Source: Pachysolen tannophilus NRRL Y-2460 | Lineage: Eukaryota; Ascomycota; Pichiomycetes; Alaninales; Pachysolenaceae | Reading direction: 5' to 3' | Assembly (NCBI GenBank): GCA_001661245.1 | Contig: KV454011.1 | Location: 186,001 to 250,000, forward strand | Length of the DNA: 64,000 bases | Part shown: positions 1-9,463 of the stretch, piece after piece | How positions within the stretch are numbered: position 1 is the first letter of the stretch | Layout: the number at the start of each line of letters is the position of its first letter | Program-made: the position numbers and the translations under genes | Notes under the pieces: generated by a model | What the model was told of the DNA's origin: nothing | Databases searched by the model: none | What the model saw: only the letters and a program-made list of their open reading frames with translations

Positions 1-3000
1 CATATATCAATAATAGAAATATTATTAGTGATCTTGGTATTCATATTAGCACCACATTTAAGAAGTACTTCAATTACTTCTCTATTACCGCACAATAAGG
101 CAAAATGTAGTGGAGTTAAATCATTGACATCTTTATAATCAATCCTTGAGCCTCTATTTATTAAAAACAATACTAATTTGAAATAATTCTTCATACAACT
201 CAAATGTAACAAAGTTTGCCCCTCCATAGTAACAATTGCCCAATTAGGCGATGTTATTGGTGAATTAGGCATATCTAATAATGATAAAAATTTTAGTAAC
301 ATCTCTTCAGGATTCAACGATGAATTACTGACTTCTTTTACCGTTTCGGTGGCATGAGATATCCACTCTTCATGATTTATGGAATCATTCATTTGATTTC
401 CAGTATCACCATTAGAAATAGAACCCATTGATGAAGGACCGCTGTTACTACCACCTTCACTTTCACTATTTCCTATGATTCTCTTGGCAATATTCTTAGC
501 ATCTTCTAATTTACCATTCATCTTCAATCCTACAATTTGTAAAGCTAACTCAATTAATTGTCTGTCAGTGTCATCATTATAGGTGAAGATTTGTTGTGGT
601 GCTGAAACAGTGTTATTAGCCAATTCCTCATTAGTAATATTATCAAAGTTAACCAAAACTTGACCTGCTTGACTAGCAGGAGGTAAATAAGTAACAATTG
701 TTGAATCTGACCAACAATGAGTAGCCAAAGCTCTATTTGAACCAAATTTAACTACCAAACCAGGACGGAAGTTTGATCCTAATAATGTAACTTCAACTCC
801 ACCTCTTATTGGACCTTGAGCAGGAATTATTCTTTGAATTGAAGGTAATGATGAAACAGGTTGCTGTGGTACAATAGGCAACTGTTGCTTATGTGACAAG
901 TTATTATTAGATCCTGAGGTTGATGTTATTGAAGTTACTGAAGTTTCTCTTTCTGAAGAGCCTATAACCAGTAATGAAGTATTAAATCCTCTAGGAGATC
1001 TTTGATGATCACTACTGCTGCTCATTGGTGAGATTGGATCACGTTTAATACATCTTTGCTGAGTGACACTTTCAAAATAATTATACGACGTTGGAGGAAT
1101 CGAATGAGATCCACTGATGTTCGTGTTAATATTATTACTGTTATTACTGCCAGGAACTGAATCTGTTGGCGAAGAAGGTCTCTTTCTCTTGCTTGGACGA
1201 TTAAATGATTCTGAGGATGAAGTTTGATGTTCTGAAGATGATTCTTCCAATGAAGCAGGTGATAATGGATGTTCTTTCTTAACTTTTTTAACGGCTGATA
1301 TTGTTGAAGAAGTAGATTGAGGAGAATTTGCCATAGAATATTCGGAATTTTCTCTTACATTGTTTGTAGAAGAAGTATTTGCCTTTTCAGCAGTTGATTT
1401 CTTCTTATCCATAATCATAATTGGTTTCGAAAAAGTCTTACCCAAAATCTTATCCTGATGGTCTTTCAAGACAAAAAACAATCTAAAACCTTTTGTTTCA
1501 TGATGATGTCTACAGTAACAGATAATTCTTGACATTATATCAATCTTCTTTTCGCTGACCATCATATGAGAACGGTTAATATCATTATTATTATTATTAT
1601 TATTTTCATTTTGAATTTGTTCTTCCATCATCAACGTGTTTGAATCATTTAAATAATTTTTGGAAAGTAAATCATCACAATATTCGTTAGTATCAATAAT
1701 ATTTTGAGATTGAAATGTACCAGTAGCACCAGTTGGAGGTGGGAATGATATTATTTCTTTACAATTGAATATCACTGCTCTCTTTGGAGCTACCAAGTTC
1801 CAATTAAATCCATCTTCTAAAGATCCATTTTTTCTTCTTGAAGCTCTTTTTAATTCTCTTCTGATACATCTATTACAAATATTACAATTCTTCATTGTTT
1901 CAATTAATCTCACTTGGCCTTCTTCCCTTGTAAGTGATTCAGAATCATTAGGTGATTGCAAATGTTGTTTCAGTTTTGAACGTTTATTTCCTCCAGTTTC
2001 ACCACTTGTAACGACATATGTATCTAAATATAAAATTTGACTCTTTGCAGAGTCGGGTACTTCTTCTTTTAAAAGGTATTTTGTCTTTGAAATAGTGTCT
2101 GATGGTAAATGTAATAAAAATTGTGGAGGTGCTGGAGATATCGATAAGGAAACTTTAATCTGTGTTTCTACTCTTGAATAATCAGGTAATCCTGATATTT
2201 TCAATTTGTAAGGTAATTCATCATCATTTGTTGAATCGTAATATTCCTGTGGTATCTGCAAAGAGTCTTGTTGTTGCTGTTGCTGTTGCTGTTGTTGTGA
2301 TTGTAGTTGGTCATTAGAATCGTCGTTTTCAGTGTCAATAATATTATTGTTCTGGGGAAGGGTAAAAGATTGCAAGTGTGATAAATCTTTAGGACACCCA
2401 AACTTCAATTTCATCAATTCCTGTCTTGAAAGTTCATAATTCTGGAATTCGGAAAATGATGACAGAGGCAAAGTCTGCAGCAGCAGCAGTTGTTGTTGTT
2501 GTTGCAGCAGTACCAGCATCTGCATCTGTTGTTCCTGAGATTGTTCATACATCACGCCTTGATCTTGTTTTTCCTTTCCGTTACCATTGCCATTACCATT
2601 ACCATTGTTGTTGCCAGAAGACATAAAGTCCAAATCCATCATCTCGTGTTTGAATAAATGAAATGCATCATTACCGTCAACGGCGGCAATATCGCCCAAA
2701 TCAGGTGGTGTTGTTGGCCCCACACTATTATTGCTATCATTACTACCATTAACTTGGAAAAAATATTCTTGACCTGATCCAACAACAGTGTTTATACCAG
2801 CACTATTTCTATTATTATCATGATTCTGTGTATTCAAATCTTGAGATAAAAATTGATCAAAAATATTATCACTCTTCTTATTTTTATCATCGGCGCTTAT
2901 TTCTCCATTATGACAAGAATCCACCACCATCAGCGGTTGCGTAGAATCTGAAAGAGGTGGACTTGTTGTACTATGTTCATAAAGTTTTCCATCTAAAAAC

Positions 3001-3122
3001 TCATTTAATAAATATTCATCTTCTTCATCATTCGAATTATGTTCGGTATTAGAAATTAATAATTCATCATTAAAATTCGGTAATATATTATTACCAAATC
3101 TTGAATCTTCATCCAAAGACAT
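1..3122 (-). CDS. MGA2/SPT23: MGA2/SPT23-family ER-anchored transcription factor, C-terminus cut by the window edge
   Basis: The reading frame is open from an ATG at 3122 to the left edge, giving about 1040 residues without a stop. The N-terminal third is acidic and low-complexity, with Gln tracts near residues 200-290. The block starting LPYKLKISGLPDYSRVETQ (about residue 300) matches the conserved N-terminal region of Spt23/Mga2. An IPT/TIG domain (IIPAQGPIRGGVEVTLLGSNF) lies near residues 760-840, and ankyrin repeats (GQTLLHLSCMKNYFKLVLFL, DLTPLHFALLCGNREVIEVL) begin near 970. Known family role: an ER-membrane precursor is released by ubiquitin/proteasome processing and activates OLE1 and fatty-acid desaturation. 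The expected C-terminal membrane anchor lies outside the window, so membrane attachment is inferred. Mga2 and Spt23 are paralogues in S. cerevisiae, and I cannot tell which name fits better. S. cerevisiae versions are about 1080-1110 residues, so only a short piece is missing. Confidence 0.9.
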   Translation of the reverse strand, partial: MSLDEDSRFGNNILPNFNDELLISNTEHNSNDEEDEYLLNEFLDGKLYEHSTTSPPLSDSTQPLMVVDSCHNGEISADDKNKKSDNIFDQFLSQDLNTQNHDNNRNSAGINTVVGSGQEYFFQVNGSNDSNNSVGPTTPPDLGDIAAVDGNDAFHLFKHEMMDLDFMSSGNNNGNGNGNGNGKEKQDQGVMYEQSQEQQMQMLVLLQQQQQLLLLQTLPLSSFSEFQNYELSRQELMKLKFGCPKDLSHLQSFTLPQNNNIIDTENDDSNDQLQSQQQQQQQQQQDSLQIPQEYYDSTNDDELPYKLKISGLPDYSRVETQIKVSLSISPAPPQFLLHLPSDTISKTKYLLKEEVPDSAKSQILYLDTYVVTSGETGGNKRSKLKQHLQSPNDSESLTREEGQVRLIETMKNCNICNRCIRRELKRASRRKNGSLEDGFNWNLVAPKRAVIFNCKEIISFPPPTGATGTFQSQNIIDTNEYCDDLLSKNYLNDSNTLMMEEQIQNENNNNNNNDINRSHMMVSEKKIDIMSRIICYCRHHHETKGFRLFFVLKDHQDKILGKTFSKPIMIMDKKKSTAEKANTSSTNNVRENSEYSMANSPQSTSSTISAVKKVKKEHPLSPASLEESSSEHQTSSSESFNRPSKRKRPSSPTDSVPGSNNSNNINTNISGSHSIPPTSYNYFESVTQQRCIKRDPISPMSSSSDHQRSPRGFNTSLLVIGSSERETSVTSITSTSGSNNNLSHKQQLPIVPQQPVSSLPSIQRIIPAQGPIRGGVEVTLLGSNFRPGLVVKFGSNRALATHCWSDSTIVTYLPPASQAGQVLVNFDNITNEELANNTVSAPQQIFTYNDDTDRQLIELALQIVGLKMNGKLEDAKNIAKRIIGNSESEGGSNSGPSSMGSISNGDTGNQMNDSINHEEWISHATETVKEVSNSSLNPEEMLLKFLSLLDMPNSPITSPNWAIVTMEGQTLLHLSCMKNYFKLVLFLINRGSRIDYKDVNDLTPLHFALLCGNREVIEVLLKCGANMNTKITNNISIIDI

Positions 3123-3700
3123 TTTTTTTTTATTTTATTTCTTTTCTTAGGTTTTTTAAAAAAAAAAAACTTAATTCAAAAAAAGCATTTAAACAAAATA
3201 AAAAAATAAGAAAAGAAAAAAAAAAAATAGAAAAAGAAAAGAAAAAAGAAATAAAGATAAAGATAAATTAAATCTAAACTTAAAAATAAAAATGAATGAA
3301 ATTTTATCTTTTATCTATCTTTTTTGATTAAATTAATTAATATAAAATTAAATTTAAATAATTTTAGTCGTCTTGTTTGTTTTACTAATTTATTTTACTC
3401 ATTGACAAGGAAGAAAAGAAGCAAAAAAAAAAAGAAGCAAAAAAAAAAAATTCTCGTTAATTTACTTTACGGTCAAGTTTTGACCGTTTAAAAAGAAGAA
3501 AAAAGAAAAATAAAATGGCAGATTACTAAATTAAGAAATAAAAAAAAACAAATCGTGCAGTTCAGTACAACTATACCAAAACGGGTAAATTTTTTTTTTT
3601 TTTTTTGTAACTTTTTAATTTTTAAATACCTAATTTGGAAAATACTTCTTTTGGGGGGTTTCCGGGTTTTAGTTGGGATTTAAGAAGAAAAGAGTTTTAA
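3123..3700. other. intergenic: MGA2/SPT23 promoter and YSA1 3' flank
   Basis: This is 578 bases of very AT-rich DNA with long A and T runs, and I see no gene in it. It contains the perfect inverted repeat at 3469-3487 listed separately and a TCGTGCA motif at 3551-3560. Confidence 0.8.
3469..3487. promoter_or_regulatory. perfect palindromic CGG-N11-CCG site upstream of MGA2/SPT23
   Basis: The sequence ACGGTCAA-GTT-TTGACCGT is an 8-bp perfect inverted repeat with a 3-base spacer. It places CGG and CCG triplets 11 bases apart, the spacing known for Gal4-type Zn2Cys6 dimers. It lies about 350 bases upstream of the MGA2/SPT23 start. The binding factor is unknown, and a functional role is inferred only from the symmetry. 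Confidence 0.5.
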
Positions 3701-4462
3701 TTAAGATAACCTAAATTGTCTTGCAATTGTAATACCATGAGCAACATTTTGAAGTCTTGCATCTAATAAATATCCTTCTTTATCTAATTTTATTAATTCT
3801 TCTGGGAAATTCAGTAATGGTACAGTGAATGTTTCTATGAATTCACTTTCTTCTAAAGCGGGTTTTGGGTTTATATTTCTTTCATCTTTCATATCAATTT
3901 CAACTGTAACTAAAATTAAATTTGTATTTGTAAAACCTGGGTCATTATAAACTATTGGAGAAGTATGTAAAACTTTACCAATATAACCTGTTTCTTCTTT
4001 TAATTCTCTTAATGCACATGTTTCAATTGATTCATTTGGATCAATTAAACCTGCTGGCATTTCAATACATACACCACCAACTGGTGCTCTAAATTGTTTT
4101 TGTAAAACAATTTCTGGTCCTTTAGAATTTTCAATTATAGCAATAATACCAACACCATCAATTTTTGTACCTTCAATTCTAGTCTTTCTAGAAGCCATTT
4201 CCCAATCACGAGTAACACCTTTTGGATCAGTATATTTAATTTTACCAAGTTTAACCCATTTGGCATTTCTAGATTCTAAATCTTCATAACTAATTACCTT
4301 GGCATCAGATGGATTACCTTTAGACATCTTAATAATTTTTCTAGTAGAATAATAGTACTTGGATTGTAATTGTAATTGGAAATTTAAAGATAACGGAAAT
4401 GATTTTTTTAAATTCTTAATTGTTATTGTTAATCTATTAAAACTGCCTCTACCACAATTCAT
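3701..4462 (-). CDS. YSA1: ADP-ribose pyrophosphatase, Nudix family
   Basis: This 253-residue protein carries a complete Nudix box around residues 138-160: G-x5-E-x7-R-E-L-x-E-E-x-G-Y, seen as AGLIDPNESIE followed by RELKEETGY. Ysa1 hydrolyses ADP-ribose and related sugar nucleotides to AMP and ribose 5-phosphate, and the C-terminal VAHGI-like segment also fits the family. Two in-frame starts exist. The ATG at 4462 adds about 45 residues rich in basic, hydroxylated and hydrophobic residues, ending near YYYSTRKIIK, which look like a mitochondrial presequence. The ATG at 4327 (MSKGNPSDAK) would give a cytosolic form of about 208 residues. The S. cerevisiae protein is about 231 residues. Its start is 265 bases from SUS1, which is divergently transcribed. 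Confidence 0.92.
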   Translation of the reverse strand: MNCGRGSFNRLTITIKNLKKSFPLSLNFQLQLQSKYYYSTRKIIKMSKGNPSDAKVISYEDLESRNAKWVKLGKIKYTDPKGVTRDWEMASRKTRIEGTKIDGVGIIAIIENSKGPEIVLQKQFRAPVGGVCIEMPAGLIDPNESIETCALRELKEETGYIGKVLHTSPIVYNDPGFTNTNLILVTVEIDMKDERNINPKPALEESEFIETFTVPLLNFPEELIKLDKEGYLLDARLQNVAHGITIARQFRLS

Positions 4463-4661
4463 TAAACTATTTTTTTTTTTTTTTTTATTGATAAATTTAA
4501 TTATTTCATCAATTTAAAAAAGGTGATTTCTCATATATGCACAATAATACTTCTTTACTTTAAATTGAAAATTTAGAAAAATACATCACATCAAAAAAAA
4601 AGAAAGAAAAACAAAATTATACCAAAAATAAAAAAAAATTTAAAGTTTCTCTTGTGAACTC

Positions 4662-4686
4662 ATATATATATATATATATATATATT
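4662..4686. repeat. (AT)n dinucleotide tract in the YSA1/SUS1 divergent promoter
   Basis: About 12 AT units lie between the divergent starts of YSA1 and SUS1 and are followed by a TCATCATCATCA run. Such tracts recur in many promoters of this window and probably favour open or nucleosome-poor DNA. Confidence 0.8.
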
Positions 4687-4727
4687 ATCATCATCATCAA
4701 CTAGAGGTTCATTCATTGATCTTTAGA

Positions 4728-5021
4728 ATGACCAATCAATCAGATATAAATACTTTGAAACTAAAAATTCAGAATGAATTAATACAAAGTGGACAATATG
4801 ATGAAATATCAAAATTTTTAAAATTTAAATTAATTGAAAATGGATGGTTTGATAATTTTAAAAATTTGGCTAGTAATACAATAAGTGAAAAGGAAAATCC
4901 AAATTTTAGTTCTTTAATAAGAGATTTAGAACCAAAAGCTTTAGAAATGGTACCGGATAACGTTAAGGAAGAAACATTGGTTAAGATAAGGCAATTTTTA
5001 GATAGTGTTATTGATAAATAG
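4728..5021 (+). CDS. SUS1: SUS1/ENY2 subunit of SAGA deubiquitinase module and TREX-2
   Basis: This is a 97-residue all-helical protein, close to the usual Sus1 length of 96. The segments LKFKLIENGWFDNFKNL and EPKALEMVPDNVKEETLVKIRQFL match the Sus1/ENY2 core. Known role: it bridges the SAGA H2B-deubiquitinating module and the nuclear-pore TREX-2 complex, coupling transcription to mRNA export. The start chosen is the first ATG in frame (MTNQSDIN). The frame is uninterrupted, so the gene is intronless here, whereas S. cerevisiae SUS1 is known for having two introns. Confidence 0.93.
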   Translation: MTNQSDINTLKLKIQNELIQSGQYDEISKFLKFKLIENGWFDNFKNLASNTISEKENPNFSSLIRDLEPKALEMVPDNVKEETLVKIRQFLDSVIDK

Positions 5022-5309
5022 ATTGATTTATTTACTTAGGGAAAAACTTTTTTTTTCCCTCTTTTTTATTTTATTTGGCATTAGAGAAGAAGAAGAAGAT
5101 ATCGATATTTAACTCTTTACTTATCCTTTTAGAGTTGTTGTTATCGGTTATTAAACGCAGTTATGTATTGGTAATAAAAAATCAGGTAGTGTAGATTTGA
5201 ACACCCATTTTTGTCTTAATTGTAAACAATTTCTCATATATTTTGAAAACAGTAGCGGTAAACTACTATATATATTCAATAATCTTGGTGAAACGTTTGA
5301 AAAGTGGAA

Positions 5310-6142
5310 ATGTCACAGTTGAATAATGATCTAGAGAGCACGATGGTGACTACGGTGATGAATGTTAGCAATTCGTTTATTTCCAGTAAGTATGAAAATT
5401 GAAATTTTTTTTATAATAAATGGATTTTTTTCAAAATTGATTGATTCAGAAAATTAACAATTAGTTTTTCTTTTAGGTTTGGATCATTTACCTTGCGATG
5501 TTGTCAGATCGTTATGGCTTATACAATCTTTGAACTTATCTATCAATCAGAAATTTAATGATTTGAACATGTTAGTGGGTACATGTTCAGGATCGAAATT
5601 ACAGCTGCCTAATGTACTGGTACTTTCACAAATATCTTATCTTCGAGAATCTATCAATAGGTTGAAATTAGAAGTATCACTGGAATGTAAACATTTACTT
5701 TCAAAATTAAATGCACATAAAAATTATTTGGTTAATGATACAATTACAATGAATGAGATTGTTCGGTTAAGAAAAGAAAATTTAAATAAAAATGATATGG
5801 AAAGTTTTAAAAAATTTAAAATAAATTTCTTGAAAAAAATAGGTCACAATGATGTTGAATCAGAACTTAAGATGCAAAAATCAGGAAAAATAGGGCGGGC
5901 CCAACAAGAAGTCATTAATAAAAATTTAATTGCTTCAGATTCAGCTTCAATGGGTTCCTTGAAGAAAAATCAAGTTAAAACATTTGATAAAAAAAATGTA
6001 TATCCAATAAAGTTAAAACTCAAATCCTCAGCGCTTCTTTCTTCACAAAAAAAAATATCATCAAGACCTGCTATCAAGCTCAAAATAAGAACAAACAATA
6101 CGCCGCCACCACCGCCACCACCGCCACCACTGCAGCAGCCGC

Positions 6143-6174
<32 letters not shown>

Positions 6175-6648
6175 AAAAAACAAGCTCCTCTTCTGCTGCT
6201 TCCGACTGGAAGGTCTACAATACAACAATCAATTCCAGATCTGCAACAACCAAATTTATTTGAAGATACAGGACCTAAATATTGCTATTGTAGAACCGGT
6301 GACTCAGGTAAGATGATTGCATGTGATAATCCAAAATGTAAAATTGAGTGGTTTCATTATAAATGTCTTGGTTTCAAAACAAACGAAAAAGTACCAGATA
6401 CTTGGTATTGTAAACCATGTACAGAATTAATGGAAAAGAAAAAGAACAAAAATAAGAAAAAGTCAACTACAAGTGCTGCCAGTGTCACACCTGATGATAA
6501 CAAAAATAGTACAATAAAGAGAGGTAGCTCTCTGCTTAATACTGATAAATCCAGTAATGCTAATAAAAAGCAAAAAATGAAAACGAACGACATCAACATC
6601 CCTAAAATAGGTACAAGAAAAAGTTCAAGATTAAATAGCTTAATATGA
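5310..6648 (+). CDS. YNG1: ING-family PHD-finger protein, Yng1-like, with one intron
   Basis: Two exons are proposed: 5310-5385 and 5477-6648. The donor is GTAAGT, the acceptor is TTTTAG, and the join is in frame, giving 415 residues. The N-terminal ING region around the junction (SSLDHLPCDVVRSLWLIQSL) resembles S. cerevisiae Yng1 (TLDHLPCELIRSLRLMQ). A C-terminal PHD finger (about residues 290-340) has the C4HC3 pattern: CYCRTGDSGKMIACDNPKC, then EWFHYKCLGF and WYCKPC. Between them is a low-complexity Pro then Gln linker (about 234-262). A basic Lys-rich tail follows the PHD finger. Known role: Yng1 is a subunit of the NuA3 histone acetyltransferase and binds H3K4me3. It is almost twice the length of S. 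cerevisiae Yng1 (about 219), mainly through the linker and tail. Yng2 or Pho23 are alternatives but fit the N-terminus less well. Confidence 0.85.
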
Positions 6649-6743
6649 AATAACTGGCTATTTCGTATTTTAATAAATTTTTTTTTTTGTTTAACTGAAA
6701 CCAAGTTAATAATATACAAGGAAATATACATACTTCTAGTGTT

Positions 6744-8414
6744 TTATCTCCATATTTTCTCATCTGAGTAGTACAAGAAACATAACCCATTGTAGCCAGA
6801 TATAATACCAACAGCGCAATAAACACTATATATCATTAACTTGACAAATTCATATTTTTGTAGTATCTCAAATTTATGACTAACCGCATCCATAACTCCA
6901 ACAATAAATACCATCGGTATTAAACCGAATATGTAGATAAGACTCATTCTATCCAACAAGAAAACTCTTCTGGATAATGAAGATGATATTTTGGTAACCT
7001 CTTGAAATGATGCAAAATATATGATGCACCATACATAAGTATACAATAGTTTAAACATAAATTCACCTGGACCATAGAGTAATGGGAATAACGACACATA
7101 TCCAGCGCTTACCAATAATTGAAATGGCATCACTAATCGTCTATCCTGGATGACCAAAAAGGAAAAGGGGACAATCACCAACATAATTGCTTTTTCATGA
7201 ACGTGCCATCCAAACAAAAAAGACGCAGCTCCACAAAGAGTAATGGAACCTACAAATCTTTCAAAAGTTGGAGAAATCAAGAGAGGAAGTAATGAAAAAG
7301 TTTGGTAGAAAAGGGTCAACAGGAATGTTACCCAAGGTTGTATATTTGGCAAAATTAAAAAATCGACTTCTCCAACTAATCCTTTTGTCATTGACAAATT
7401 GGATGAAGAAAGTTTTAACAGAATTGATTCATGAGATAAATTTGGAGAAAACCTGGAAATTACACTTCCAAAAAATGGTAAAGAGTAAAGCCTAAGCAAT
7501 ATTCTATCAGCAAAAGAATAAATTGCCCAAATATTGGGTGCCCAATACAGATGTGTAAGTCCTCTAGAAAAGGGGAATAATCTTTGCAATAAACTTGGTA
7601 AGACACCATAGTAAATAAAGGGACCAAATGCAACACTGAAAACTCCAATAACAATCAACCCTAATTTTATTAAATTTTGCCATATTACAAAATTGACTAA
7701 ATCATTGATATTTCTAGGAATCTTCCAATTTAAACAATATGCTCTTAATAAGAAAACGAAAAAAGCTGGAGCAATGTACAAAAAAATGTGCTTGAAACAT
7801 AATAATGTAGAAAAGCAAAATGCACATAAACAATACTTTTGTAACTTTGCTGCAACAAGTGCAAATACAAGAATACCAAACATCATTCCATTGTATTGAA
7901 AATGAATATGGTCTACTATAAATAAACCTGGAGATAATGCTAACGAACTCGCAACAACAAATGATCTTGATTTATCTTTAGGTGAAGAAGAATTGACATA
8001 CCATTGTAAAGCAACAAAATAAAGTATTTCACTAATAATGACTGTAGACCTCTGGAAATATATTGTTGGCCATGAATAAACACCTTTATCAACAATATCC
8101 AAACAACCATCTTCCTTAACAATATTGGGCACAAATTGTGAAAGAAGCCATTCAAAATATGCAAAAAAGGGCGGATAATCCAAAGTCCACTGTGATGTAT
8201 TCTCCAAATACCATTGAGATAACGGTAACTTATTCGTTATAGCCAACCAATTTCTATGAACATCGAAATCTGTAGAATGGTATGAAACGAATAAAAGTAT
8301 CTTAAGTAACGTTGAAGCAACCCATATATTCCACAAAGAAAAATTCCTCTCCTCTTTCACTGTAGGAGAATCAACAGCCTTCTTGCTTTTTTTCAACAGC
8401 GACTTACACAGCAT
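6744..8414 (-). CDS. ALG8: ER dolichyl-P-Glc glucosyltransferase, ALG6/ALG8 family, ALG8 type
   Basis: This is a 556-residue polytopic membrane protein with about ten or more hydrophobic segments. The lumenal loop motif HRNWLAITNKLPLSQWY followed by SQWTLDYPPFFAYFEWLLSQ is the ALG8 form; ALG6 has a different pattern after LDYPP. FGWHVHEKAIM near residue 400 is another family hallmark. Known role: it adds the second glucose to the lipid-linked GlcMan9GlcNAc2 precursor in the ER lumen, using dolichyl-phosphate glucose. The length fits (577 in S. cerevisiae). It is convergent with YNG1, with 95 bases between the stops. Confidence 0.93.
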   Translation of the reverse strand: MLCKSLLKKSKKAVDSPTVKEERNFSLWNIWVASTLLKILLFVSYHSTDFDVHRNWLAITNKLPLSQWYLENTSQWTLDYPPFFAYFEWLLSQFVPNIVKEDGCLDIVDKGVYSWPTIYFQRSTVIISEILYFVALQWYVNSSSPKDKSRSFVVASSLALSPGLFIVDHIHFQYNGMMFGILVFALVAAKLQKYCLCAFCFSTLLCFKHIFLYIAPAFFVFLLRAYCLNWKIPRNINDLVNFVIWQNLIKLGLIVIGVFSVAFGPFIYYGVLPSLLQRLFPFSRGLTHLYWAPNIWAIYSFADRILLRLYSLPFFGSVISRFSPNLSHESILLKLSSSNLSMTKGLVGEVDFLILPNIQPWVTFLLTLFYQTFSLLPLLISPTFERFVGSITLCGAASFLFGWHVHEKAIMLVIVPFSFLVIQDRRLVMPFQLLVSAGYVSLFPLLYGPGEFMFKLLYTYVWCIIYFASFQEVTKISSSLSRRVFLLDRMSLIYIFGLIPMVFIVGVMDAVSHKFEILQKYEFVKLMIYSVYCAVGIISGYNGLCFLYYSDEKIWR

Positions 8415-8807
8415 TTACCAAACAAACTCTGTATATTATATTATCTCTTTTCAAATTCCTTCTACTAATTTTGCAAATGTTTTTAAAAATTACAAAATTC
8501 TATGTGAAAAAAAAAAAAAAATGAAAAATAAAAATAAGTGAAATTTTAAAGAAGCGAGAGGTTAAAGTACCATACAATTGATAATTATAAATATTCTCTT
8601 TAAGAGTGAGCTGCTATTGATTGGAAATGAGCATATTTATGTAGATTATTTTTCTAAAAAGAGTTATACTCGGTAATTACAAAAAAGAATAAAATGAAAT
8701 AAAATTAAATATAATAAAAGACATACATACAGTTTTAAATGCTTTAGATAAATTTGCGAAAAAAAAAGTCAATAATCAAGGGGTCAACAACTTATGAAAT
8801 GATGGCT
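8415..8807. other. intergenic: ALG8 promoter and 3' flank of the C2orf76-like gene
   Basis: This is 393 bases of AT-rich DNA with poly-A runs. I see no gene or clear motif. Confidence 0.7.
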
Positions 8808-9239
8808 TCACCATTTTTCCTCTGGATTCTTCTTGAACTCTTCGTACAGCTGTTTATTAAACAAGGACAATTCCGTTTCGTTTTCAACACCGTAATCACA
8901 CAATTTCTTTTCTTGATTTTCTAAATCCAATATCCAATCTTCATCGTGCTCCATATTAATGACCAAATTCATTGTCTTGGATCCGTGCGCATGGGTATAT
9001 ATCTTCATAGTATCATAAGCAACATTCCTATATGGCCTTAAGGCACCTGTCGTATTAATTGTATTGATAATTTGATCAAATAGTTGTTTCGGAGTGGTGT
9101 TTTTCAAATCAACATGTTGTACTACATAATTTTTTACATTCCTATATGGGAAAGATCTAATTATTCTAATGGTTAAAACTGCATCCGTCAATGGACGAGT
9201 AGTCGACGTTAGTGGCTCTTCAAGATCAAACTCTGACAT
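8808..9239 (-). CDS. conserved small protein, UPF0538/C2orf76-like
   Basis: The protein has 143 residues from the first in-frame ATG (MSEFDLEEPL). The core VLTIRIIRSFPYRNVKNYVV, LKNTTPKQLFDQII and ALRPYRNVAYDTMKIYTHAH, followed by LVINMEHDEDWIL, matches the pattern I recall for the eukaryotic C2orf76 family (UPF0538). This family has a small ubiquitin-like alpha/beta fold and no established function. No signal peptide or membrane segment is visible. The ORF could be extended upstream only through non-ATG codons, so I use 9239 as the start. Confidence 0.7.
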   Translation of the reverse strand: MSEFDLEEPLTSTTRPLTDAVLTIRIIRSFPYRNVKNYVVQHVDLKNTTPKQLFDQIINTINTTGALRPYRNVAYDTMKIYTHAHGSKTMNLVINMEHDEDWILDLENQEKKLCDYGVENETELSLFNKQLYEEFKKNPEEKW

Positions 9240-9420
9240 ATTCGGAAATATCCCTTGAATCAATTCATGTTTTTATTAGTAAATATAATTATGTCTTTTA
9301 AAAAATCTCATGTCTAAAAATTTTCTGAGCTTTTCCTGTCCTAAAAGAGGGTATTGAAGAAATTACAAAGTACTATAAAAAAGGGGATACCGCTGAATAT
9401 ACTAATTAATTTTATTTCTT

Positions 9421-9427
9421 ATATATA

Positions 9428-9460
<33 letters not shown>
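9421..9460. repeat. TATATG hexanucleotide repeat downstream of the alpha-actinin gene
   Basis: A short (AT)n run is followed by about five copies of the hexamer GTATAT, ending just before the alpha-actinin stop codon at 9464. It would lie in the 3' UTR. UA-rich repeats of this type are typical yeast 3'-end efficiency elements (TATATA/TACATA class). Confidence 0.75.
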
Positions 9461-9462
<2 letters not shown>

Positions 9463-9463
9463 A

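Noticed and set aside
6357-6731. 124-codon minus-strand frame over the YNG1 3' end
   Set aside because: It is antisense to the PHD finger and Lys-rich tail of YNG1. Its Phe/Leu richness is the complement of AAG/AAA codons.
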